Assembly (NCBI GenBank): GCA_947496145.1
Contig: CANMBS010000047.1
Coordinates: forward strand, 1 to 38,883
Direction of reading: 5' to 3'
DNA: 38,883 nt
Source of the DNA: an uncultured Pseudovibrio sp.
Lineage (GTDB): Bacteria; Pseudomonadota; Alphaproteobacteria; Rhizobiales; Stappiaceae
The notes beneath the pieces were generated by a model, which was not told where the DNA came from, did no database searches, and saw nothing but the letters and a program-made list of their open reading frames with translations. The translations under genes and the position numbers were made by a program. Of the stretch, positions 30,497-37,138 are shown one piece after another. Positions within the stretch are counted from its first letter, which is position 1, and the number at the start of each line of letters is the position of its first letter.

Positions 30497-31951
30497 ATGC
30501 ATATTGAAACGGCACTGCCACAAACTGAGGCAAAAATATTCGGAATCGGTAATACATCACGCCAGCTAAATGAGCGGGCTGAAGAGACTGCAAAAAACTT
30601 TGCCGGACTGCCTGAAGGAGTAAGCCACTGGGATGTGCTCTCCTTGCTCAAGCGGGCGAAACTTGTCGTGGGCCTGACAGCTACGCTGATATCGTATCTG
30701 GAATTTTTAATGGGCTTTACGCGGCCGCAGGATTGGCAGGCAGGCAGCAGTCCGGTTGTTTACCTGACGGTGAGCGCGATCGCGTCCCGGCGCGGGATCA
30801 GTGAGCGGCAGGTTTTAAACATTGAACGTGCGCTAAACCGCCTTGGATTGTTGTGCTGGCATGACAGCGGCAACAAACGCCGATACGGCCACAGGTCCGC
30901 AGATGGGGAGCTGAAGGAAGCCTATGGCGTTAATCTTGCTCCGCTGGCCGCCCTTTTTAATGACCTGTCAGATATCGTTGAAGGTCAGGAACAACGGGCG
31001 CGGATCTGGAAGCAGGAAAAAGCGTGCGTTCAGCTTCACAAGCGTATCTTGCGTGAAAAGCTCACCTCAAACCCCGGCCATAGGCTCGCAGACCAGGCGA
31101 TGGGCCTGCTGAAAAGTCTTCCAAAACGCATTGAAGCACGGGTGACGATCACCCAGCTGGTTCAGTGGAGCCAGCAAATGAAAGCGCTCATCGAGGCATT
31201 CGAAAAGCCCACTGCTCCAGACGGTGAAAATGCCTCAAACGGGACCAGAGCAGAGCAACGAGATGAGGTCGATACAGTCCCCTTGAAAGACCGGAAAACC
31301 GCCCTTGGTAGGAAAAAAACTTCCGACAGGTCGGAAATAAAGTTCCGACACATAAATACAAATAATACAAACAAAACACTTTCTAACGAAAGAAGTAATA
31401 AGCGGGCATTGCCTTTCGGCAATGACATGAAATCATGTGAGACCGCTAACGCGGAAATGGCTCTTGAAAAGATCAAGCGTGAGCGGCACGCCAGTGCCCG
31501 TCAACTCACGCTTGAACTGGAGGACAGATCCAAAACACCCCTCCCCTCTCCTTTGCCGTCTTCAAACCAGGCAGGTTATTACAGCTCTGGTATAGAGCAC
31601 ATCACACTCAAGCAAGTCTGGGCCTGTGCAAGTCCCATGTTCCGCGACATGATCCGCAATGCCTCAAAGACAGGGGGAACCGACTGGGCTGGCGTCGTTG
31701 AAGCGGCGCAGCTTGCCGCCGGTTATCTGGGAATCTCCGCGCCCGCATGGCAGGAAGCCTATAACAAATTGGGACCAGGCGCGGCTGCAACAATCATTGT
31801 GATTGCAGAGCGGAGAAGCACAGATCCAGCCCATCCAATCAACTCATATGGTGGGTTCTTGCGCGGCTGCTTAGCTAAAGCCGAAGCCGGGGATCTCCAC
31901 CTGCACAAGTCGGTTTTTGGACTGCTCAGCAAAGGCAATCTTGATGAATAG
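30497..31951 (+). CDS. repC: RepC-type plasmid replication initiator, without RepA/RepB
   Basis: The protein has 484 residues. The N-terminal region matches RepC of repABC plasmids (GVSHWDVLSLLKRAKLVVGL; SSPVVYLTVSAIASRRGISE; VLNIERALNRLGLL, a winged-helix-like block; DSGNKRRYGHR). The C-terminal domain (GTDWAGVVEAAQLAAGYLGI; NSYGGFLRGCLAKAEAGDL) is also RepC-like. RepC initiates replication in cis at an origin inside its own gene. Neither repA nor repB precedes it; a peptidase gene and control region do instead. Solitary repC replicons are known in alphaproteobacteria. The middle third is low-complexity and holds the putative origin. Confidence 0.93.
   Translation: MHIETALPQTEAKIFGIGNTSRQLNERAEETAKNFAGLPEGVSHWDVLSLLKRAKLVVGLTATLISYLEFLMGFTRPQDWQAGSSPVVYLTVSAIASRRGISERQVLNIERALNRLGLLCWHDSGNKRRYGHRSADGELKEAYGVNLAPLAALFNDLSDIVEGQEQRARIWKQEKACVQLHKRILREKLTSNPGHRLADQAMGLLKSLPKRIEARVTITQLVQWSQQMKALIEAFEKPTAPDGENASNGTRAEQRDEVDTVPLKDRKTALGRKKTSDRSEIKFRHINTNNTNKTLSNERSNKRALPFGNDMKSCETANAEMALEKIKRERHASARQLTLELEDRSKTPLPSPLPSSNQAGYYSSGIEHITLKQVWACASPMFRDMIRNASKTGGTDWAGVVEAAQLAAGYLGISAPAWQEAYNKLGPGAAATIIVIAERRSTDPAHPINSYGGFLRGCLAKAEAGDLHLHKSVFGLLSKGNLDE
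31315..31402. other. oriV: Putative origin of replication inside repC
   Basis: A marked AT-rich stretch (31350-31402, mostly A on the + strand) lies just after TTCCGA-CAGG-TCGGAA (31321-31336) and another half-site GTTCCGAC (31342-31349). repABC-family plasmids have their origin in an AT-rich, repeat-flanked stretch in the middle of repC, so position and composition agree. The local protein sequence (KKTSDRSEIKFRHINTNNTN) is non-conserved linker, consistent with DNA-level constraint. Confidence 0.6.
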
Positions 31952-32039
31952 GTCAATGCGGTGCGCCCGATCTCTTGTCAAGGACAACGGCTCTCATGTT
32001 TCCGATAACTCGAACACTTTCACCAAAAAAGGACATCTT

Positions 32040-32294
32040 ATGAAGATCATAAACACAGAACGTCTTGCCCAGCAGGGCTTTATCCTGATCCGAGGTTTGC
32101 TCGACCACCGGATAGAGGGTGGTGCAGCACTGGCTTTTCAGGTTGCTGAAGCGCTGCACAACATTCCTGTTGGACAGAATGATTTTACGGAGAAAATGAC
32201 CGTTGAACGACTAATGGAACTTGGCAACAAATATCCTGAACACGAGATATTGCGTAGACTTATCAGCGAAAACACAACTGCCATAAAGGATTGA
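32040..32294 (+). CDS. Small hypothetical protein downstream of repC
   Basis: 84 residues from ATG 32040, preceded by AAAAAAGGACATCTT. The longer frame back to 31917 overlaps repC and lacks a better start. It is a soluble mixed alpha/beta-like protein (RLAQQGFILIRGLLDHRIEG; VERLMELGNKYPEHEILRRL) with no recognised domain. It is followed after four bases by a lipoprotein gene, so the two are likely one operon. Confidence 0.65.
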   Translation: MKIINTERLAQQGFILIRGLLDHRIEGGAALAFQVAEALHNIPVGQNDFTEKMTVERLMELGNKYPEHEILRRLISENTTAIKD

Positions 32295-32298
32295 ACTA

Positions 32299-32727
32299 AT
32301 GAAGAAATACGCCTTTTTAACTGCTGCTTCAATGCTGCTCGCAGCCTGTCAAACCACAGGCCCTGTCAACGATGAAAATCCACCAAGGGCAATCAGTCAA
32401 AAAAGCGCTCAGCAAGTGTCTGCTTATCTTGTGAAGGCGTTCCGTGAACAGGGGTATGAGATTAAAACCCAGTCCAGCAAAAAGGTGATTGCAACTAAGG
32501 TAATGGACCCCAAAACCGAAGGCCAGAAGTACTATGCGGATCGCTCAACTGGTCTTCCCTATCATAAGCTAAAAGTGGAGTTCGCGAAGACAAAAGACGG
32601 GGTGGAGATCTTAGGCTGGACTGGAGTACTCATGAATCCTGGAACCGCGAAGCAGTATGATTTTTCTGTCGTATCTTCAGCAGATGGCAAGAGACTCCAG
32701 AGCCTGCTTAGTAAGGCAGCACGGTAA
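32299..32727 (+). CDS. Putative lipoprotein
   Basis: The protein has 142 residues with a lipobox LLAAC (Cys near 17) after MKKYAFLTAASM. The mature part is a small basic domain with many Lys and aromatic residues (EGQKYYADRSTGLPYHKLKV). No family is recognised. On a conjugative plasmid a small lipoprotein outside the virB set could be a surface-exclusion protein, but nothing in the sequence proves this. Confidence 0.75.
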   Translation: MKKYAFLTAASMLLAACQTTGPVNDENPPRAISQKSAQQVSAYLVKAFREQGYEIKTQSSKKVIATKVMDPKTEGQKYYADRSTGLPYHKLKVEFAKTKDGVEILGWTGVLMNPGTAKQYDFSVVSSADGKRLQSLLSKAAR

Positions 32728-32886
32728 TGACAAAGTCCTGAAGACTTCACTTCAGATAACTGGTTTCCTCAATGAAAGTTCAGAATTCAGGTCTCTGGAT
32801 GAGTTTACGAACGATTTCGGAAGGGCGGAAGCCTGATTTTGAGCAGTTTAAATTTTTTACATATATCTTGAGAGGGGAAAAAAGAA

Positions 32887-33222
32887 ATGACTGGGAAAAC
32901 TCAATACATACTCAGTGATGATAGAATTCGGCAAATTGCACAAGGACTTACACAAACTATGGCGCAGGACGGGAGGCTCTTATTTCCGGAAAATGCGCTG
33001 CTTGAGCATCGAAACAGGATCGAAAGCAGAGCCCAGTCTTTAGGAGCTGCGGTTACGGCGAAAGATTGCGAGCTAATGGTTCTGGCCTGTTATTCGAGGT
33101 TCTCTTCCACATCCGGGAAAGATACAGTTGAGATGAACCGATTAGTCGACGCATTCCTGACCGATCCAGAAGTAAAACGTCGACGAAAAAAACTCTTCCC
33201 GCATAGGGTCGAGGCACTTTGA
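32887..33222 (+). CDS. Hypothetical helical protein
   Basis: The protein has 111 residues; the ATG follows GAGAGGGGAAAAAAGAA. It is soluble and probably all-helical (DDRIRQIAQGLTQTMAQDGR; VEMNRLVDAFLTDPEVKRRR) with a basic C-terminus, so a nucleic-acid role is possible. No recognised domain. It is separated from neighbours by gaps over 100 bases, so probably its own transcript. Confidence 0.65.
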   Translation: MTGKTQYILSDDRIRQIAQGLTQTMAQDGRLLFPENALLEHRNRIESRAQSLGAAVTAKDCELMVLACYSRFSSTSGKDTVEMNRLVDAFLTDPEVKRRRKKLFPHRVEAL

Positions 33223-33367
33223 ACACATAGCTGGGGGATGTCCAGGATACGTGTAATTTTTTCCAAATGTGCATGAATGTCCGCTGGTATTGACTTCGGC
33301 TTAAAGGAGCAGGCATTGGTTTACCTATAGAGCGGGCATTTTGTATTTGAGCGAGAAGACCACACCA

Positions 33368-33841
33368 ATGAAAAAACTGAGCGGCGAGCAAAAGTATCAG
33401 GCTTTCGTGGACCTGATGCGAGCTGATACGACTGACCAGGAGGTCGCAGAGCGGTATTCTATGACCGTGAACCAGCTGCAAGCTCTTGCAAAGAGTTTGA
33501 AGAAGGTACTGCGCCAACACCTCAAGGTTTCTTCTCAAAAAGCAGCTGCTACCCCAAAGTTTTCCGGCCTGGACTGTGATGTGTGGGAGGACTATCGTAA
33601 GGGAGAGCTGTCAGAAGAAGAGATTGACAAGCAGACCAGACGGCAATGGAAAGCTGCGTTAAAGTCAGGGCGTCTTTCTACTGACAGGTTCAAAGGCAAC
33701 TTTGCCGATGACTGGATCTTGATTGGTGTGGAAGATAACGGTGTTGGCGTGTTTGAGCACAAGGAAAATGGTGACCTCTTGCCACGCAACAAAAAAGAAG
33801 CCGAGCGATACGTGTACGTGGTTAGGCCAGTGCGCTCATAG
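33368..33841 (+). CDS. Hypothetical protein with possible N-terminal helix-turn-helix
   Basis: 157 residues from ATG 33368; an in-frame start at 33341 lacks support. The N-terminus (ADTTDQEVAERYSMTVNQLQ then ALAKSLKKVL) fits a sigma-like or resolvase-like helix-turn-helix. The rest is a charged domain with DDWILIGVEDNGVGVFEHKE and a basic end. It may be a small DNA-binding regulator of the plasmid, but no family is assigned. Confidence 0.6.
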   Translation: MKKLSGEQKYQAFVDLMRADTTDQEVAERYSMTVNQLQALAKSLKKVLRQHLKVSSQKAAATPKFSGLDCDVWEDYRKGELSEEEIDKQTRRQWKAALKSGRLSTDRFKGNFADDWILIGVEDNGVGVFEHKENGDLLPRNKKEAERYVYVVRPVRS

Positions 33842-33868
33842 CTGCAACAGAGGTCATTTAAAGAGCTT

Positions 33869-33956
33869 AGCGGACAAACCTGCCATTCGCTGCACCGCAA
33901 GAACTCAGGTGAGTAAGTGGTGATTGCCAGCGTCGAGGGCCAGGAGCTGCCATTCG
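33869..33956 (+). repeat. Dispersed ~90-bp repeat, copy 1
   Basis: It shares an ordered set of blocks with 36909-36995 in the same orientation: GCGGNCAAA, GCCATTCG, AACTCAGG and CGTCGAGGGCCA. The copies are diverged but co-linear. They bracket the GFA/IS3/arsR segment. Such degenerate intergenic repeats are common in Rhodobacterales-type genomes and are probably decayed element ends. Confidence 0.6.
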
Positions 33957-33960
33957 CGCG

Positions 33961-34333
33961 TTTCCACCAAAGGTTGAGCAAGTTCACCCAGATGGGATTT
34001 CAGCCATTCAAATAGCAGGTTGTTCTGCTATACTTCTCACTCCTGTCGTCGTGATCATGGGCCAAAACACTCCCCTATTTAATTCAATCGCTCTGTCCAT
34101 AAGGCGTCGACGGGGAACAGGCAATAGACGGAAAACTCAGGCAGAAGTTCGAGCAGTGGTATCCCGGCATGAAATCTGAAACACAAGGTCAGGCGCTTGA
34201 CAAACTCACGGTCTGATTGCCCCACACTTTTGGGTACTCTCTCATAACAGCAATTGCTTTCAATTGAATGTTCTCTTATTGTTCTCTTGTCGCATTTTTC
34301 TTTTTCTAAAATCGATGAATAAGGGGTGATCAC
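33961..34333. other. Intergenic region before the GFA gene
   Basis: About 370 bases. An 84-codon minus-strand frame (34079-34333) has no ribosome site or recognisable domain and is not called. The only signal noted is the GFA ribosome site AAGGGGTGATCAC at its right end. Confidence 0.4.
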
Positions 34334-34732
34334 ATGATCGAAGGTAGTTGCTGTTGTGGCGCAGTGAAATTTGAACTAGCATCGGAACCATCAACCATGG
34401 GCACATGTCATTGTTCGCGATGTCGTAAGGCTGGTGCGAGCACTATAGCGTTTGTCAAAAGAGAAGACTTGAAATGGGTTCAGGGTAAAGAGCACGTTGC
34501 ACTTTACAAACCCGCACCGCCATACAAATATAACAGATGTTTTTGTAACATTTGCGGTACGTCTCTAGGTGAAATTTTAGCTGAAGACGTTAGCTTTCCA
34601 ATTGCTGCGAATGCACTGGATACAAAAATGAACCTCAAGGTCCAATTTCATGAGTTCGTTTGCGATAAGCCGGACTGGTACGAAATTTATGATGAGATCC
34701 CAAAATCTGAAGAGCATACCGAACATTGGTGA
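34334..34732 (+). CDS. GFA-family (glutathione-dependent formaldehyde-activating-like) protein
   Basis: The protein has 132 residues after AAGGGGTGATCAC. Zinc-binding Cys clusters of the GFA fold are present: GSCCCGAVKFEL near the start, CHCSRCRKAG (near 27) and CFCNICGTSLG (near 70). Despite the family name, most members are of unknown substrate; some bind glutathione adducts or serve as small detoxification lyases. All expected Cys are present. It may contribute to a small detoxification segment with the arsR operon, although it is on the opposite strand and separated by an IS remnant. Confidence 0.9.
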   Translation: MIEGSCCCGAVKFELASEPSTMGTCHCSRCRKAGASTIAFVKREDLKWVQGKEHVALYKPAPPYKYNRCFCNICGTSLGEILAEDVSFPIAANALDTKMNLKVQFHEFVCDKPDWYEIYDEIPKSEEHTEHW

Positions 34733-34741
34733 CCAATAAAT

Positions 34742-35136
34742 TGAGCAGCCCCCATTGAAAGGTCCATATTGAAAGTTAGTGCATGGTTGGTCTTTGGTCC
34801 ATGGAAATTATGGCTTCGGGGGCCGGCGGACGGTAACCTAGAGTACTGTGTGGCCGTTTAGTGTTGTAGTGCTGCCTCCAGCTTTCAATGATTATCTGGG
34901 CTTCACGTAGCGAGTAGAAGATTTCGCCATTCAGTAGCTCATCCCGCATTTGGCCGTTAAAGTTCTCGCAATATCCATTTTCCCAAGGTGATCCTGGCTC
35001 AATATAGGCCGTTCGTGCTCTCACTGCTGTTATCCATTTTCTGACAGCCTCGGCCCCGAGCTCCGGGCCATTATCAGAGCGTATATAAGCAGGTGGACCC
35101 CGCAGAATAAACGTGGGTTCTGGCGCAAATCGCTGA
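34742..35136 (-). mobile_element. IS3-family transposase 3' remnant with one IS end
   Basis: The minus strand encodes the C-terminal integrase core of an IS3 OrfB: RGPPAYIRSDNGPELG with the second catalytic Asp, then SPWENGYCENFNGQMRDELL with the Glu, RPHSTLGYRPPAP and a stop at 34776. The plus strand at 34742 starts TGAGCAGCCCCCATTG, which looks like the IS3 terminal repeat. Everything upstream of the second Asp is missing, including the first catalytic Asp and OrfA, so it is inactive. The left break is near 35120-35150. Confidence 0.85.
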
Positions 35137-35173
35137 CCACAAGATCCCCCCCTCAACGACATCATGCCGTGGT

Positions 35174-35197
35174 GTTACGCTGACAAATCAGCGTAAC
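35174..35197. repeat. Perfect 10-bp hairpin beside the IS3 remnant
   Basis: GTTACGCTGA and TCAGCGTAAC pair with a 4-base loop. There is no U-run. It could be the end structure of another lost element, since it sits between the IS3 breakpoint and the hydrolase gene. Confidence 0.5.
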
Positions 35198-35385
35198 AGG
35201 ACCCCGTCGCAGGTCGGTAGGTCGCCTTCACCGGACGCTCACACAAGACTTGGGATCGGGAAATTCCAAAAATATGTGACATGATCGAGGTTGCCACTAA
35301 AGCCAATCCAAGTGAATCCCGTTTGGGTTTTCACACTGTCTGCTTCGTTTTTGAAAAATTTTGCGGGTGCGGCAATGCTCAATTC

Positions 35386-36138
35386 TTAAAGAATTTCACT
35401 AAATAGATCGAGCACCGCCTGCCATGCACGCGTCGTGTGCTTCGGGTGATAGCCGATGCCGGCCACGGTGGCCATGGTATGAATGGCTCCTTCAGCGAGC
35501 GATCCATCCGGCTTTCTCGGTCGCGCCCAGAAAGCGTGCTTGGCTCCGCCATAGATATTCACACGCCAGTCGACCTCGGTCTCTTGGAGCGTGCGGCCAA
35601 AAGTCAGAACTTGCTCAGGGGTGCAAAGGGGATCTTCGGAGCCCGTACACAGAAGGAGGGTGCTAGTAACATCGGTCCAGTCTTCGGCCATGGGTTCTGG
35701 TAAACCGGGATGGAAGGCCGCAATGGCTTTGAACGTGACGCCGATCCTTGCAAGTTCGAGCACGATTTGGCCACCAGCACCATAGCCGAGAGCAGCAATA
35801 CGATTAGGGTCAACACCGGGTTGTGCTAGAAGGATATCAAGCGCGGCATGGCCGATAACCTGCATCCGTTCGACATTGGCCAACAAGGGCATGACCCGGG
35901 CCAGCATCGCATCCGGTCGATTAAAAAACACCTCACCACCGTGATAATCCATCGCCAATGCTAGATAGCCGTGCGTGGCCAGATCGTCGGCCCGCTGCCG
36001 TTGATACTCGTCGAGGCCAACCCCATCATGTCCAATCAATACCGCAGGCCAAGGCCCAGGACTGTCCGGCTGTGCTAGATGGGCTATCATGCTCAGGCCG
36101 TCAACGTCATAGTTGATTTCACGCGTTGTAATCATCAA
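35386..36138 (-). CDS. Dienelactone hydrolase-family protein lacking the nucleophile
   Basis: The protein has 250 residues with an alpha/beta-hydrolase fold of DLH type. The oxyanion-side segment PWPAVLIGHDGVGLDEYQRQ, the acid region CTGSEDPLCTPEQ and the catalytic His in YGGAKHAFWARP are present. The nucleophile elbow, normally G-Y-C-x-G-G or G-x-S-x-G, reads LGYGAGGQIV, with Gly at the nucleophile position. It may be non-hydrolytic or use another chemistry. It is the third gene of the arsR operon, 39 bases after the SRPBCC gene. Confidence 0.88.
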   Translation of the reverse strand: MMITTREINYDVDGLSMIAHLAQPDSPGPWPAVLIGHDGVGLDEYQRQRADDLATHGYLALAMDYHGGEVFFNRPDAMLARVMPLLANVERMQVIGHAALDILLAQPGVDPNRIAALGYGAGGQIVLELARIGVTFKAIAAFHPGLPEPMAEDWTDVTSTLLLCTGSEDPLCTPEQVLTFGRTLQETEVDWRVNIYGGAKHAFWARPRKPDGSLAEGAIHTMATVAGIGYHPKHTTRAWQAVLDLFSEIL

Positions 36139-36177
36139 TTTACTTTCTCTCGAGCGAGTAGGGCAAGACTCGCAATG

Positions 36178-36537
36178 TCAGGCGGCAAGCATGAGTAGAG
36201 GCCCGTTGTTGTTGGCGGCAGCCCCCGCCATTCGGTCGAATCTCGCGTCCGTCAGGTCGTGGACGATCCGAAGGCGAGTTCCACCCGTCTTATTGGGGGT
36301 GAGTATGAATGTTACAGTGCTTTCAAGGAAAGGCGGACTATCATCGCATAGCCTGTAGCGGACTTCTTGGCCAGAGGTGGTAGTGATTGCATCGGGGTCG
36401 GCCAACATCTCCTTTGGTAACCATTTTTCTCGAAATTCGGGGATGCTGATAGCGCGCCAGACCTTCTGTGGCGGATCATCCAAGTCAAACTCCAACTCGA
36501 TGTCGTTATTCTGCTCCTTGGTCTGTTCTTCGTTCAT
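36178..36537 (-). CDS. SRPBCC/AHSA1-domain protein
   Basis: The protein has 119 residues. It shows the START/Bet v1-like pattern of AHSA1 proteins: IELEFDLDDPPQKVWRAIS, then FREKWLPKEML, VRYRLCDDSPPFLESTVTF and GGTRLRIVHDL. These often accompany an ArsR regulator and bind small hydrophobic ligands. The start overlaps the arsR stop by four bases, so the two are coupled. It is somewhat shorter than typical (140-160). Confidence 0.85.
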   Translation of the reverse strand: MNEEQTKEQNNDIELEFDLDDPPQKVWRAISIPEFREKWLPKEMLADPDAITTTSGQEVRYRLCDDSPPFLESTVTFILTPNKTGGTRLRIVHDLTDARFDRMAGAAANNNGPLLMLAA

Positions 36538-36848
36538 TGGTCCATGTCCTTCAGCAAGACTTTAAGAGCTGTGATGCGAGTTGGCCAATAAGCGCGATAC
36601 TTAACCAGCCATTGAGCGATGAGAGTTAACCCCTCGGGATCGACCTCGTAGTTTACGAAGCGTCCCTGACGTTCTTCTCTCACGAGTTTTGCGCCTCGCA
36701 GTACGGAAAGGTGTTGCGATATTGCAGGCTGGCTAATCTCCATGCCTTTGCGGAGCGCGCTGGCGTTCATGCTCCCCGCTGCCAGCTTCTCATAGATCGC
36801 GCGGCGTGTAGGGTCTGCCAAAGCTCGGAAAACATCATTCTTGATCAT
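36534..36848 (-). CDS. ArsR-family transcriptional repressor
   Basis: 104 residues from ATG 36848. Upstream in-frame codons to 36926 would run through the operator, so they are excluded. The winged helix-turn-helix has FRALADPTRRAIYEKLAAGS and ISQPAISQHLSVLRGAKLVR, then EERQGRFVNYEVDP. There is no CxC metal motif in the recognition helix, so it is more likely a sensor of organic compounds than of arsenite. It probably represses its own operon (arsR-SRPBCC-DLH) through the palindrome at 36852-36877. Confidence 0.9.
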   Translation of the reverse strand: MIKNDVFRALADPTRRAIYEKLAAGSMNASALRKGMEISQPAISQHLSVLRGAKLVREERQGRFVNYEVDPEGLTLIAQWLVKYRAYWPTRITALKVLLKDMDQ

Positions 36849-36851
36849 GTC

Positions 36852-36877
36852 ATCACATAAGCAGGTACTTATGTGAT
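36852..36877 (-). promoter_or_regulatory. ArsR operator: ATCACATAAG-6-CTTATGTGAT
   Basis: A perfect 10-bp inverted repeat with a 6-base centre begins four bases upstream of the chosen arsR start. Its position and length are those of an ArsR dimer site that blocks transcription or leader translation. Confidence 0.8.
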
Positions 36878-36908
36878 TTGCAAGCATGTTTCGAGGCAGA
36901 ATTTGTTT

Positions 36909-36995
36909 GGCGGCCAAATCCGCCATTCGTTGTATCGCGAAAACTCAGGCAATTGAGAGGCGGTTGTTATCGTCGAGGGCCAACTGCCGACATTC
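36909..36995 (+). repeat. Dispersed ~90-bp repeat, copy 2
   Basis: Co-linear with 33869-33956: GCGGCCAAA, GCCATTCG, AACTCAGG and ATCGTCGAGGGCCA appear in the same order and orientation. It lies just upstream of the arsR operon. With copy 1 it brackets a ~2.9-kb accessory segment. Confidence 0.6.
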
Positions 36996-37138
36996 AAAGG
37001 TTTCAATCACCGATAGAGATCCTTTGTGAGACAAGTTTTAAAGATAAACGCCTGTTAGAGTAAAACTGCCATAAAGGAGCAGTTGTGCTGACTTCACTTT
37101 TAGCTCTCTATTAATCTTTTCATAATGAGCTCTGGTTC

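Noticed and set aside
34079-34333. An 84-codon minus-strand frame before the GFA gene
   Set aside because: No start signal and no domain; similarity to a known transposase could not be supported by eye.
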